Source: Glaciecola sp. (GTDB taxonomy: Bacteria > Pseudomonadota > Gammaproteobacteria > Enterobacterales > Alteromonadaceae). Taken from it: DNA of 50,298 nt. Position 1 is the stretch's first letter. Every line of letters starts with the position of its first letter. Both the position numbers and the translations under genes were made by a program. Shown here piece after piece: positions 19,857 to 27,353 of the stretch. The notes below the pieces were generated by a model that was not told where the DNA came from, made no database searches, and saw only the letters and a list, made by a program, of their open reading frames with translations. The DNA lies in the NCBI GenBank assembly GCA_029246415.1, contig JAQWNF010000019.1, forward strand, positions 1 to 50,298. The letters are read 5' to 3'.

Positions 19857-20935
19857 GTAACTCAAGCTTAGGACAACCAATTTTATTCATTGACCGTGAC
19901 GGCACATTGGTTGAAGAGCCGCCCGTAGACAAACAACTCGATACATTAGCTAAACTAGTGTTTGAACCTAATGTAATCCCAGTGTTGTTGCGTTTACAAG
20001 CTGCTGGATTTCGTTTAGTGATGGTATCAAACCAAGATGGTTTAGGTACCGAGAACTTTCCTCAAGCTGATTTTGATTTACCTCATAATGCGATGATGAA
20101 TATCTTTACTTCACAAGGTGTGAAGTTTGATGATGTCTTAATTTGCCCGCACTTTCCTGAAGATAACTGTACTTGTCGCAAGCCACATTTAGGCTTAGTC
20201 AAAGATTACTTACAACAAGGCCGCATTGATTTTACGCGCTCTTATGTCATTGGTGATCGCATTACAGACGTGCAATTAGCAGAAAATATGGGTATTAAAA
20301 GTTTTCAATATAATCCTGAGACACTCAATTGGAATGATATTGAACGCGGCTTGTTATTTAGTGATCGAGTTGCCACGGTTGAGCGCAATACGTCTGAAAC
20401 CAAAATTTTGGTGGAAGTAAACCTCGACCAGCAACGTCCGTCTCAAATCAGTACTGGGATTGGCTTTTTTGATCATATGCTTGACCAAATCGCGACCCAC
20501 GGCGGCATCTTTTTAAAGGTACAAGTGGACGGTGATCTTCACATTGATGATCATCATACGGTTGAAGATACCGCGCTAGCACTAGGTGAATGTTTAAAGA
20601 AAGCGATTGGCAACAAACGCGGCATTGGTCGTTATGGCTTTGCCCTGCCAATGGATGAGTGTCGTGCAGAATGTCTAATGGATATCTCTAACCGTCCTAT
20701 CTTGAAATTTGATGCCAACTTTACAGAAGCAAAAGTAGGTGAACTGGCGACGCAAATGGTCGAGCACTTCTTCTTTTCTCTGGCGCAAAGTTTGGGGTTG
20801 TCATTACATTTATCTGTATCAGATGGTAATGCGCATCACCAAGTGGAAGGTGTTTTTAAAGCCTTTTCACGTGCATTTCGTATGGCAATCAAAAAAGAAG
20901 GCGATGCCTTACCTAGCTCTAAAGGAGCCTTGTAA
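19853..20935 (+). CDS. hisB: Bifunctional histidinol-phosphatase / imidazoleglycerol-phosphate dehydratase
   Basis: Fused enzyme catalysing steps 7 and 9 of the pathway. N-terminal HAD phosphatase: nucleophile motif [13 protein letters not shown], zinc loop [15 protein letters not shown] and [12 protein letters not shown], about residues 1-165. C-terminal dehydratase: [33 protein letters not shown] and [19 protein letters not shown], with the manganese-binding histidines. 360 residues, matching the enterobacterial fusion. Three bases separate it from hisH. Confidence 0.97.
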   Translation: MSNSSLGQPILFIDRDGTLVEEPPVDKQLDTLAKLVFEPNVIPVLLRLQAAGFRLVMVSNQDGLGTENFPQADFDLPHNAMMNIFTSQGVKFDDVLICPHFPEDNCTCRKPHLGLVKDYLQQGRIDFTRSYVIGDRITDVQLAENMGIKSFQYNPETLNWNDIERGLLFSDRVATVERNTSETKILVEVNLDQQRPSQISTGIGFFDHMLDQIATHGGIFLKVQVDGDLHIDDHHTVEDTALALGECLKKAIGNKRGIGRYGFALPMDECRAECLMDISNRPILKFDANFTEAKVGELATQMVEHFFFSLAQSLGLSLHLSVSDGNAHHQVEGVFKAFSRAFRMAIKKEGDALPSSKGAL

Positions 20936-20937
20936 TT

Positions 20938-21558
20938 ATGGCTCAACAAAATATTGTTATTATTGACACGGGTTGTGCCAATATATCATCGGTCAAGTTT
21001 GCATTAGAGCGCTTAGGTGTCGATGTCACGGTTTCTGATGTGCCTGCAGTAATTAAAGCATCAGACAAGGCGTTTTTACCCGGAGTCGGCTCCGCACAAA
21101 ATGCCATGGCGTCGATTGCTAAAAAAGGCTTAATCGAGACGATCCAAGGCTTAACTCAGCCAACATTAGGTGTCTGTCTAGGCATGCAGTTAATGACAAC
21201 GACCTCACAAGAAAGTGGCTTGCACAGCATCGACAATGTACCTTGCTTAGATCTCATTCCAGGTACTGTTGAACGTATGCAAGTGGGTGATTTACGCCTA
21301 CCTCATATGGGGTGGAACACGGTAAACCCAGTCAACCCAAGTCAAAATCCGTTGTTTAAAGGGATTGGTAATGGCACGTATTTCTACTTTGTACATGGCT
21401 ATGCAGTACCAGTATACGAACACACTCTAGCATCTTGCGAATATGGTATGGCATTTAGTGCTGCGATCCATAAAGGTAACTTCTTTGGCGTGCAATTCCA
21501 CCCTGAGCGCAGTGGTGATGCAGGGGCACATTTGTTAGAGAACTTTGTGAATCTTTAG
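20938..21558 (+). CDS. hisH: Imidazole glycerol phosphate synthase, glutaminase subunit
   Basis: Class I glutamine amidotransferase that feeds ammonia to HisF. 206 residues. The nucleophile cysteine is in LGVCLGMQLM and the His-Glu pair is in GVQFHPERSGDAG; the N-terminus shows IIDTGCANISSV. It is the last gene of the first his segment. hisA, which normally follows at once, is 1.6 kb away behind three opposite-strand genes, and no clear terminator follows hisH. Confidence 0.97.
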   Translation: MAQQNIVIIDTGCANISSVKFALERLGVDVTVSDVPAVIKASDKAFLPGVGSAQNAMASIAKKGLIETIQGLTQPTLGVCLGMQLMTTTSQESGLHSIDNVPCLDLIPGTVERMQVGDLRLPHMGWNTVNPVNPSQNPLFKGIGNGTYFYFVHGYAVPVYEHTLASCEYGMAFSAAIHKGNFFGVQFHPERSGDAGAHLLENFVNL

Positions 21559-21583
21559 TTTGCAAAGGGTTAGTGTTGAGTTT

Positions 21584-21955
21584 TTAAGAACGTGGCTTGA
21601 TTGATAGATTTAGGATGACTTGCAATTGCTCCTGGATTACGTTCATTTCTTCAATAGTTAATTTGGTAAGACATTCAGGTATTAATCGACGCACATCAAT
21701 TGAGCGAATTTGGTCGCATAAAACATCCGAATCTAGATTCAATTTATGCCTTGCACACACCCGATACCTTAATGGATGGGCATCATCAAATAATACCGTT
21801 GTAAGTGGTAATACTATAATTGTTGGATGAGAAATAATATTTAACCAATCATGTTGTACGACTAAAACAGGTCTCAGTTTTCCTGGTTCATTACCTTTAT
21901 TTGGGTTTAAATTAGCTAAATATATACCTGCCCTTTGAAATGTAAGGTCAGTCAT
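21584..21955 (-). CDS. MazF/PemK-family toxin (endoribonuclease)
   Basis: 123 residues from the ATG at 21955, two bases after the antitoxin stop and preceded by AAGG; a longer in-frame opening at 21997 would overlap the antitoxin. The fold pattern RAGIYLANLNPNKGNEPGKLRPVLVVQ followed by PTIIVLPLTT is characteristic of PemK/MazF mRNA interferases, including the conserved Arg-Pro and the threonine of the TT motif. Motif fragments here are quoted only in part. With its RHH partner it forms a type II toxin-antitoxin pair. Convergent with hisH, 25 bases from its stop. Confidence 0.88.
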   Translation of the reverse strand: MTDLTFQRAGIYLANLNPNKGNEPGKLRPVLVVQHDWLNIISHPTIIVLPLTTVLFDDAHPLRYRVCARHKLNLDSDVLCDQIRSIDVRRLIPECLTKLTIEEMNVIQEQLQVILNLSIKPRS

Positions 21956-21957
21956 GA

Positions 21958-22197
21958 TTACTGGCCTTCTAAACCATCTAACAGAGTATCTTCCCAATCA
22001 GCAGACTCTAGCTTGTAACGAGTTTTAAAGGATGCTTCTTGTACTTGATTCATCACCCTAGCCTCGGAATTTTTCGCACAAAACTGTTCTACCGCTAAAC
22101 GAATTAATTCGCTTTTAGATAAGTTCAATTCTTTTGCTGTCGCAATAAGTTTTTGTTCGAAATCATCTGTTGCTTTTAATGTGAGGGTTTTCATCAT
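21958..22197 (-). CDS. Ribbon-helix-helix antitoxin
   Basis: 79 residues: an N-terminal RHH DNA-binding domain (LTLKATDDFEQKLI, then LNLSKSELIRLAVEQF) and an acidic C-terminal tail (ESADWEDTLLDGLEGQ) that would wrap the MazF dimer. Two consecutive ATG codons occur at the start, so either could be used. It is upstream of the toxin on the same strand, the usual order, and should autorepress through the palindromes at 22210-22253. Confidence 0.85.
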   Translation of the reverse strand: MMKTLTLKATDDFEQKLIATAKELNLSKSELIRLAVEQFCAKNSEARVMNQVQEASFKTRYKLESADWEDTLLDGLEGQ

Positions 22198-22209
22198 TCA
22201 TATTAGCCA

Positions 22210-22258
22210 GTATTACCTAAGTAATACCTAGTATAGTCGCAAGTAATAATTACAACAA
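22210..22258 (-). promoter_or_regulatory. Toxin-antitoxin promoter with palindromic operators
   Basis: On the minus strand a -35 TTGTTG (22253-22258), a 17-base spacer and a -10 TATACT (22230-22235) form a good promoter. The spacer contains the palindrome GTAATAATTAC (22243-22253), and just downstream of the -10 lies GTATTAC-CTAA-GTAATAC (22210-22227). Both share GTAAT-type half-sites, as expected for cooperative binding of an RHH antitoxin. Confidence 0.7.
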
Positions 22259-22276
22259 GGTCAGGTTAGAATTCTA

Positions 22277-22990
22277 TTATTTCCCCATACTTAACAAAAT
22301 ATTGGAATGAACAGGATCTTCTAATAAACACTCGCAAGTCGCAAAACCGGCCTCATGTGCCATCTTAATTAGTCTAGTGCGAGTGCTAGGATAATCACTA
22401 CTACGCACATGGACATTGAGTAAGTCGGTTTCTTGCTCATCTAAAGCATGCCAGTGCGTCAACGTCGGTGCTAAATATCTATCCAGATATGCTGCACGAG
22501 ATTCTCCCTCTTGCTGATATACATCGATTAAATAAAACCGACCGTGCGGCTTAAGTAATTGCTTGATTTTGGCAAACAGCAACGCTTTTGTATCATCCTG
22601 AACGTGGTGCAAGGCAAACCCTGAAAAAATCACATCAAATTGCCCTGTTTTATCCTCAACTAATTGATCAATCGCCGCGACAAAATCCATATTCATCAAC
22701 CCAATATCACAATTCAACGCACCAACGTTATTTGGCACTAATTCCAAAGCTTCTTTTGATAAATCGATACCGGTATAAGAGCGAATATTGGATGTCTTTA
22801 AAAAAGATCCTAAAGTTTGTGCATCCCCGCAACCAATATCAAGTAAGTCCAGTTGCCTATTCGAAAATCCTTTAACCAAGGAAGCTTCAAGTAAACCAAA
22901 CACAGCTTGATGTCCCATATAATCATGCTGAAGTATTTTTTGGTAAATCGCCCAATGCTGATTGAAGATATGGTTGTAGTCTGTGCTCAT
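22277..22990 (-). CDS. Class I SAM-dependent methyltransferase
   Basis: 237 residues. Motif I is LLDIGCGDAQTLG, the acidic end of strand 2 is YTGIDLSKEAL, and the post-motif region is FDVIFSGFALHHV followed by LLKPHGRFYLIDVY. These define a type-11/25-like methyltransferase; the C-terminal half gives no hint of the acceptor. It lies between the TA promoter and hisA on the opposite strand to the his genes, divergent from hisA across 145 bases. Confidence 0.85.
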   Translation of the reverse strand: MSTDYNHIFNQHWAIYQKILQHDYMGHQAVFGLLEASLVKGFSNRQLDLLDIGCGDAQTLGSFLKTSNIRSYTGIDLSKEALELVPNNVGALNCDIGLMNMDFVAAIDQLVEDKTGQFDVIFSGFALHHVQDDTKALLFAKIKQLLKPHGRFYLIDVYQQEGESRAAYLDRYLAPTLTHWHALDEQETDLLNVHVRSSDYPSTRTRLIKMAHEAGFATCECLLEDPVHSNILLSMGK

Positions 22991-23092
22991 ACTTTTCTTC
23001 TGATGAATGCGAATAATGAGGTAATCATACGATAGATTTACTTACAAGCAAACTGCCTTTTTAGAGGTGATGATCTCGTTACAACTTTAACG

Positions 23093-23098
23093 TATAAT
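23093..23098 (+). promoter_or_regulatory. Probable -10 box of a separate hisA promoter
   Basis: A consensus TATAAT lies 38 bases upstream of the hisA ATG. No good -35 box is found at the usual distance, so the promoter would be weak or activator-dependent. Since three opposite-strand genes separate hisA from hisH, some separate promoter is likely. Confidence 0.4.
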
Positions 23099-23135
23099 CC
23101 GTTCCCTAATCCATTTTCCTTAGTTATTACTTATC

Positions 23136-23867
23136 ATGATTATACCTGCTATTGACCTTATTGATGGTTCAGTCGTTCGTCTTTACCAAGGCGACTATGA
23201 ACAAAAAACCCAGTACCAATTAGACCCTGTTCAAGTCGTGCATGACTATGCCGATGCAGGTGCCCAATGGTTACATATTGTCGACTTAACGGGTGCCAAA
23301 GATGTCAACAAACGCCAATTAACGTTGATTAAAGCGATGGTTGATACCGGTCGCATGTCTTTTCAAGCTGGCGGTGGGATCCGCTCTGAAGAAGATGTCA
23401 AAGGACTACTTGATATCGGTGTTAAGCGAGTTGTTATTGGCTCTTTGGCGGTAAAAGAACCAGAGCTAGTTAAATCATGGATCGTAAAATATGGTCCTGA
23501 AGCAATTGTCTTAGCGCTTGATGTCAACATCAATGCTGCTGGTGAAAAATGCATTGCGACACATGGCTGGCAAGAAGACTCAGGTGTCGAGATTGAAGGT
23601 TTGTTAACTGACATGCTATCAGTTGGTGCGAAGCATGTTCTATGCACTGACATCAGCCGAGATGGGACGTTACAAGGTGCTAACGCTGAGCTTTATGCCG
23701 AAATGAAAGCAGCATTTCCAAGCGTTGTTTGGCAAGCATCTGGCGGCATTGGTTCACTAGCTGATATTGAACGCCTTAAACCGACCCAAGTTGACGGTGT
23801 GATTTTAGGTCGCGCTTTGTTAGAGGGTAAGTTCACATTGGCCGAAGCACTGGCTGTGTGGCAGTAG
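23136..23867 (+). CDS. hisA: Phosphoribosylformimino-5-aminoimidazole carboxamide ribotide isomerase
   Basis: TIM-barrel isomerase acting on ProFAR, just before the HisHF synthase. 243 residues. The catalytic aspartates are in [18 protein letters not shown] and VLALDVNIN; phosphate-binding glycines are in [12 protein letters not shown] and [12 protein letters not shown]. First gene of the second his segment. Confidence 0.97.
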   Translation: MIIPAIDLIDGSVVRLYQGDYEQKTQYQLDPVQVVHDYADAGAQWLHIVDLTGAKDVNKRQLTLIKAMVDTGRMSFQAGGGIRSEEDVKGLLDIGVKRVVIGSLAVKEPELVKSWIVKYGPEAIVLALDVNINAAGEKCIATHGWQEDSGVEIEGLLTDMLSVGAKHVLCTDISRDGTLQGANAELYAEMKAAFPSVVWQASGGIGSLADIERLKPTQVDGVILGRALLEGKFTLAEALAVWQ

Positions 23868-23917
23868 GAAAAGATAAAAAACACAAATCAGACCATCTGT
23901 AACGCCTATTACACTAT

Positions 23918-23943
23918 GCTTAGGATCGTGCTTAGGATATAAT
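23918..23943 (+). promoter_or_regulatory. Direct repeats and -10-like box before hisF
   Basis: In the 105-base hisA-hisF gap a nine-base sequence GCTTAGGAT occurs twice (23918-23926 and 23930-23938, one helical turn apart). The second copy runs into TATAAT (23938-23943). hisA and hisF usually overlap or abut, so this may be a second internal promoter with an activator or repressor site. Confidence 0.35.
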
Positions 23944-23972
23944 TTAACTAATTTAGTTTGTTTAGAGAAATT

Positions 23973-24749
23973 ATGTTAGCACGACGCATTATTCCCTGTT
24001 TAGATGTTAGAGATGGCAAAGTAGTCAAAGGTGTCAAATTTCGTAACCATGAAATTATTGGCGACATTGTTCCATTAGCAAAGCAGTATGCTGAAGCTGG
24101 TGCTGATGAATTAGTTTTTTATGACATTACGGCTTCTAGTGATGCACGTGTCGTCGATAAAAGTTGGGTTGAGCGTATTGCTCAAGTCATTGATATTCCA
24201 TTCTGTGTTGCAGGTGGAATAAAGTCTGTCGAAGACGCAGGCAAGATTTTAGCAATGGGCGCCGATAAAATTTCAATTAACTCCCCTGCTCTAGCGGATC
24301 CGGAATTAATTACTCAACTTCACGATGCTTACGGTCAGCAATGTATTGTGATTGGTATTGATAGTCATTTCAATGACGTGACAGGTAAATACGAAGTTTA
24401 TCAGTTTACCGGTGATGAGACTCGCACCCAACAAACTAGCTGGGAAACCGCTGATTGGGTTCAAGAAGTGCAAAAACGCGGTGCTGGTGAAATAGTATTA
24501 AACTGCATGAACCAAGATGGCGTGCGTGAAGGGTACGATCTGACACAACTAAGCGCTATTCGCAAAATTTGCCATGTTCCTCTCATTGCCTCTGGTGGTG
24601 CTGGTAAAATACATCACTTTGCCGATGTCTTTAAAGAAGCCGATGTCGATGGCGCGCTTGCCGCTTCCGTATTTCATAAAGCCATTATTAATATTGCAGA
24701 GCTTAAAACCTATTTGCACAACGAAACTATTTGTATGAGAACTGTATGA
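23973..24749 (+). CDS. hisF: Imidazole glycerol phosphate synthase, cyclase subunit
   Basis: TIM-barrel cyclase that uses ammonia from HisH to form IGP and AICAR. The ATG at 23973 gives the canonical opening [20 protein letters not shown] and has AGAGAAA upstream; an ATG at 23958 lacks both. 258 residues. The catalytic Asp pair lies in CLDVRDG and IGIDSHFND. Its stop overlaps the hisIE start (ATGA). Confidence 0.97.
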   Translation: MLARRIIPCLDVRDGKVVKGVKFRNHEIIGDIVPLAKQYAEAGADELVFYDITASSDARVVDKSWVERIAQVIDIPFCVAGGIKSVEDAGKILAMGADKISINSPALADPELITQLHDAYGQQCIVIGIDSHFNDVTGKYEVYQFTGDETRTQQTSWETADWVQEVQKRGAGEIVLNCMNQDGVREGYDLTQLSAIRKICHVPLIASGGAGKIHHFADVFKEADVDGALAASVFHKAIINIAELKTYLHNETICMRTV

Positions 24750-25363
24750 TCATTACCACACAAAACACTGCTCAAATCGCATGGGCAAAAATGGATAACC
24801 TCGTCCCTGCAATCGTTCAAGATGCCGTTACAGGCAAAGTCCTTATGCAAGGTTATATGAACCAAGCAGCATTATCACATACATTAGAAACTGGCCATGT
24901 CACTTTCTTTAGTCGCTCCAAACAACGCTTATGGACTAAAGGTGAAACTTCTGGCAACACATTAAATTTAGTGCAGATAGAAAGCGATTGCGACCATGAT
25001 AGTTTACTCGTCTTAGCTAATCCTAATGGCCCAACTTGTCATACTGGTGCAGAAGCATGTTGGTTTGATAACGGCCAAAGCGATTATACGTTTATCGCCG
25101 ATTTAGAAAAGTTGATTGCATCACGCAAAGGCGCAGATCCTAAATCAAGCTATACCGCACATTTATATAATAGTGGTATCAAACGTATGGCGCAAAAGGT
25201 CGGTGAGGAAGGCGTAGAGACTGCGCTTGCTGCGACCGTGGCTGACTTGGATGAACTTAAAAATGAATCCGCCGACTTGATGTATCACTTATTAGTGCTG
25301 TTGCAAGCTTCTGGTTTGTCGATGCAAGATGTCGTAGGTGTGTTACGTGAGCGTCATAAATAG
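24746..25363 (+). CDS. hisI: Bifunctional phosphoribosyl-AMP cyclohydrolase / phosphoribosyl-ATP pyrophosphatase
   Basis: Fused HisI-HisE enzyme, steps 2 and 3. The start at 24746 overlaps hisF; an in-frame ATG 15 bases earlier is inside hisF. The N-terminal cyclohydrolase (about 1-115) has [35 protein letters not shown] and the metal-binding [10 protein letters not shown] and [12 protein letters not shown]. The C-terminal pyrophosphatase (about 116-205) has [17 protein letters not shown] and [13 protein letters not shown]. 205 residues. Last gene of the his region. Confidence 0.97.
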   Translation: MIITTQNTAQIAWAKMDNLVPAIVQDAVTGKVLMQGYMNQAALSHTLETGHVTFFSRSKQRLWTKGETSGNTLNLVQIESDCDHDSLLVLANPNGPTCHTGAEACWFDNGQSDYTFIADLEKLIASRKGADPKSSYTAHLYNSGIKRMAQKVGEEGVETALAATVADLDELKNESADLMYHLLVLLQASGLSMQDVVGVLRERHK

Positions 25364-25408
25364 ACGTTTACAGATTATAAATAGCAATATGATGGCGCTC
25401 CATTTAAT

Positions 25409-25441
25409 GATTTACATGTAATTATTAAATGGGGCCTTTTA
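25409..25441 (+). terminator. Probable terminator after hisIE
   Basis: CCATTTAAT (25400-25408 region) pairs with ATTAAATGG (about 25425-25433), extended by neighbouring G/C pairs, around a 15-base loop and followed by GGGCCTTTT. The long loop and short T-run make it weaker than the attenuator. Confidence 0.5.
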
Positions 25442-25451
25442 AATGTTTATA

Positions 25452-25646
25452 CTAAATTTCTCTTTTCATAATTCCAGCAAATTCAAGCCCACCCTCAAGT
25501 TCACGGAAATCAACATTAACAAGATCCCAGCCTTCAGCGCCTAGTGAACTAAGATAAGTTTCTACGTCTTCACGTTGTCGACCTTTGAATAGCCCTGCTG
25601 ATTCAACATCTCGCGTATCGACAATTTTGTATTCGTACTTTTTCAT
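25452..25646 (-). CDS. DUF4177 family protein
   Basis: 64 residues of the DUF4177 type: starts YEYKIVD, ends with a beta strand, and has the central LGAEGWDLVNVD motif typical of these small soluble proteins. Function unknown. It lies nine bases downstream of another small gene on the same strand. Confidence 0.75.
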   Translation of the reverse strand: MKKYEYKIVDTRDVESAGLFKGRQREDVETYLSSLGAEGWDLVNVDFRELEGGLEFAGIMKREI

Positions 25647-25655
25647 GATAGTCCT

Positions 25656-25937
25656 TTAATAACTAATATCGTTAAGCCTACCATTTATCGTTTCTGAAAT
25701 CACCTTAGCTTTACTATCTGTTATGGGTAGTGACTTAGACTTACCATTCGTCTTTTTTATAGATACTGTAGTCGTCAATTTAATCGTGACTATGTAGCTA
25801 TAAGATATGTCTTCCCACTTTAATGTCTTGGTGCCAAATACATTGCGATATGTTACACCTAATTCATTAATTTCTACCCAAACGCCCTTACGAATAATCA
25901 CAACAAAAGATATCATCACAAGCATCAAACCAATCAA
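25656..25937 (-). CDS. Hypothetical membrane protein, PH-like domain
   Basis: Not recognised. The frame opens with TTG at 25937; the first ATG is at 25925. One N-terminal hydrophobic helix is followed by a beta-rich stretch beginning GVWVEINELGVTYRNVFG that resembles bacterial PH-like membrane proteins. The frame stays open about 75 bases further upstream without a normal start codon, so the N-terminus is uncertain and the gene may be a remnant of a longer one. Confidence 0.5.
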   Translation of the reverse strand: MIGLMLVMISFVVIIRKGVWVEINELGVTYRNVFGTKTLKWEDISYSYIVTIKLTTTVSIKKTNGKSKSLPITDSKAKVISETINGRLNDISY

Positions 25938-26114
25938 TGAGACGATACCAGCTTTGAAGTCACCATTGAATGAGCTATTTAAAGATATATCCCTGCAAAA
26001 AACATACGTTTAAACGCACGCGAATTCAACATTTCGCTGCTAACAGCATCTCTGTAAACCAAACCATTCTCGCCTCCTTTATCGATTTATTTATCACTTT
26101 TTTATTATTTATCC

Positions 26115-26142
26115 CTTGAAAACGATTTTGCCATGCCTATAT
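26115..26142 (+). promoter_or_regulatory. Probable sigma-32 heat-shock promoter of ibpA
   Basis: CCCTTGAAAA with -35 core CTTGAA (26115-26120) is followed after 15 bases by CCTATAT (26136-26142), resembling the sigma-32 consensus CTTGAAA / CCCCATnT. It leaves a leader of about 90 bases before the start codon. Confidence 0.6.
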
Positions 26143-26212
26143 CTATTTCATCGGTGCTCAAAAGAGGCTGATACAACCGCCGCCGAATAATCGGGGCATT
26201 TTAATTTACATA

Positions 26213-26231
26213 TTGCTTTACCTTTTAAGGA
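26213..26231 (+). promoter_or_regulatory. ROSE-like RNA thermometer element
   Basis: TTGCT (26213-26217) lies just upstream of the ribosome site AAGGA (26227-26231). U-U-G-C-U facing A-G-G-A with a G opposed to G is the conserved core of ROSE thermometers in small-heat-shock leaders. The last stretch also contains CCTTTTAAGG, which can fold back on the same ribosome site. The identification rests on motif and context, not on a computed fold. Confidence 0.5.
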
Positions 26232-26238
26232 TATGACT

Positions 26239-26697
26239 ATGCGTACTATCGATCTATCTCCACTATACCGTTCATTTATTGGTTCTGACCACTTAGCATC
26301 TATGATTGATGCGGCAGCTAAAAATGAAAAACAAACTACTTACCCACCATACAACATCGAGTTGGTGAGTGAAGACAAATACCGTATCACAATGGCAATA
26401 GCTGGCTTTGCTGAGTCAGATGTTGAGATTGTGGTTCAAGAAAACACATTAGTGGTAAGCGGTAATAAACCTACCGTTAATACTAATAATGGTGTGAATG
26501 AAGAAGCCAAACAGTTTTTACACAAAGGCATTTCAGAGCGTAATTTTGAGCGTAAATTTCAACTAGGTGACCATGTTAATGTACTTAGCGCCAACATGGA
26601 AAATGGCCTCCTCAATATTGATTTGGAACGCGTTATCCCTGAAGCCAAAAAACCGCGAACCATCGCAATAGGCTCAAAGGTAATTAACAATAATTAA
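26239..26697 (+). CDS. ibpA: Small heat shock protein, IbpA/Hsp20 family
   Basis: ATP-independent holdase that binds unfolding proteins for later refolding by DnaK/ClpB. The ATG at 26239 has AAGGA seven bases upstream and gives the IbpA-type opening MRTIDLSPLYRSFIG; an ATG at 26233 is only one base from the ribosome site. 152 residues: alpha-crystallin domain from about 35 (PPYNIELVSEDKYRI) to ERVIPEAKKPRTIAIG, with the signature GISERNFERKFQLGD. It stands alone with its own heat-shock promoter and terminator. Confidence 0.93.
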   Translation: MRTIDLSPLYRSFIGSDHLASMIDAAAKNEKQTTYPPYNIELVSEDKYRITMAIAGFAESDVEIVVQENTLVVSGNKPTVNTNNGVNEEAKQFLHKGISERNFERKFQLGDHVNVLSANMENGLLNIDLERVIPEAKKPRTIAIGSKVINNN

Positions 26698-26724
26698 TAT
26701 CAATTAACCCTCTTTTTAAATGAC

Positions 26725-26750
26725 AAAGGCAGCCATCGGGCTGCCTTTTT
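26725..26750 (+). terminator. Terminator of ibpA
   Basis: A ten-base stem (AAAGGCAGCC with GGCTGCCTTT), a four-base loop and a T-run, 28 bases after the ibpA stop. The A-rich 5' side means it may also stop the convergent MAPEG transcript. Confidence 0.9.
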
Positions 26751-26774
26751 AACGTCTACAACAATCTAAATTGG

Positions 26775-27167
26775 TTAGTACAACAAATATAAATTACATA
26801 ATGATAAGACTAAGATTGACAAATATGTCGCTATCATACCGACCATACGCTGCCAATTTTCACCCGCATAATGACGAATACCATAAGCATGCGCTAAGCG
26901 ACCAAAAATTAGTAACATCGCACTGCCATGCAGCACATATTCATGCACCTGATTAAGTTCAGCCACTGCTAATAGTAATAATGCAATCGGGGTATATTCT
27001 ACAAAATTACCAAACATCCGCACATTTCTATACAAAACTGGATTCGTATCTTTGCCATCAGCAATGATCTCTTTATCACGAATACGAACTTGCACGACTA
27101 AAAATGACAAATAAAGCAGAATAAGCCCTGCAATACTTACGTAAAAACCTGTAATTGGAATGATCAT
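26775..27167 (-). CDS. MAPEG family membrane protein
   Basis: 130 residues with four hydrophobic helices and the MAPEG signature region: VRIRDKEIIADG, then LYRNVRMFGNFVEYTPIALLLL and the GRLAHAYGI motif. Eukaryotic members are glutathione transferases/peroxidases; bacterial relatives of this length are mostly uncharacterised, with a role in glutathione or lipid-peroxide metabolism possible. Divergent from the methionine sulfoxide reductase gene across 186 bases, a pairing that would fit oxidative stress. Confidence 0.85.
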   Translation of the reverse strand: MIIPITGFYVSIAGLILLYLSFLVVQVRIRDKEIIADGKDTNPVLYRNVRMFGNFVEYTPIALLLLAVAELNQVHEYVLHGSAMLLIFGRLAHAYGIRHYAGENWQRMVGMIATYLSILVLSLCNLYLLY

Positions 27168-27353
27168 AGTTATTTCCTTTATGTGGTATGTGTAACTTCA
27201 TACCTTTGTTATTATTTTCAAAGATGCATAGCATAGTGGTATTTAGCCAATATTAACAGCCTAATTCCATATATAAATGGGCCGCATTGAAAGGAAATAC
27301 GTAATAACAAGGTCTATTTAACACTTATCTTCTTTTTTTGCTGGAGTCATACA

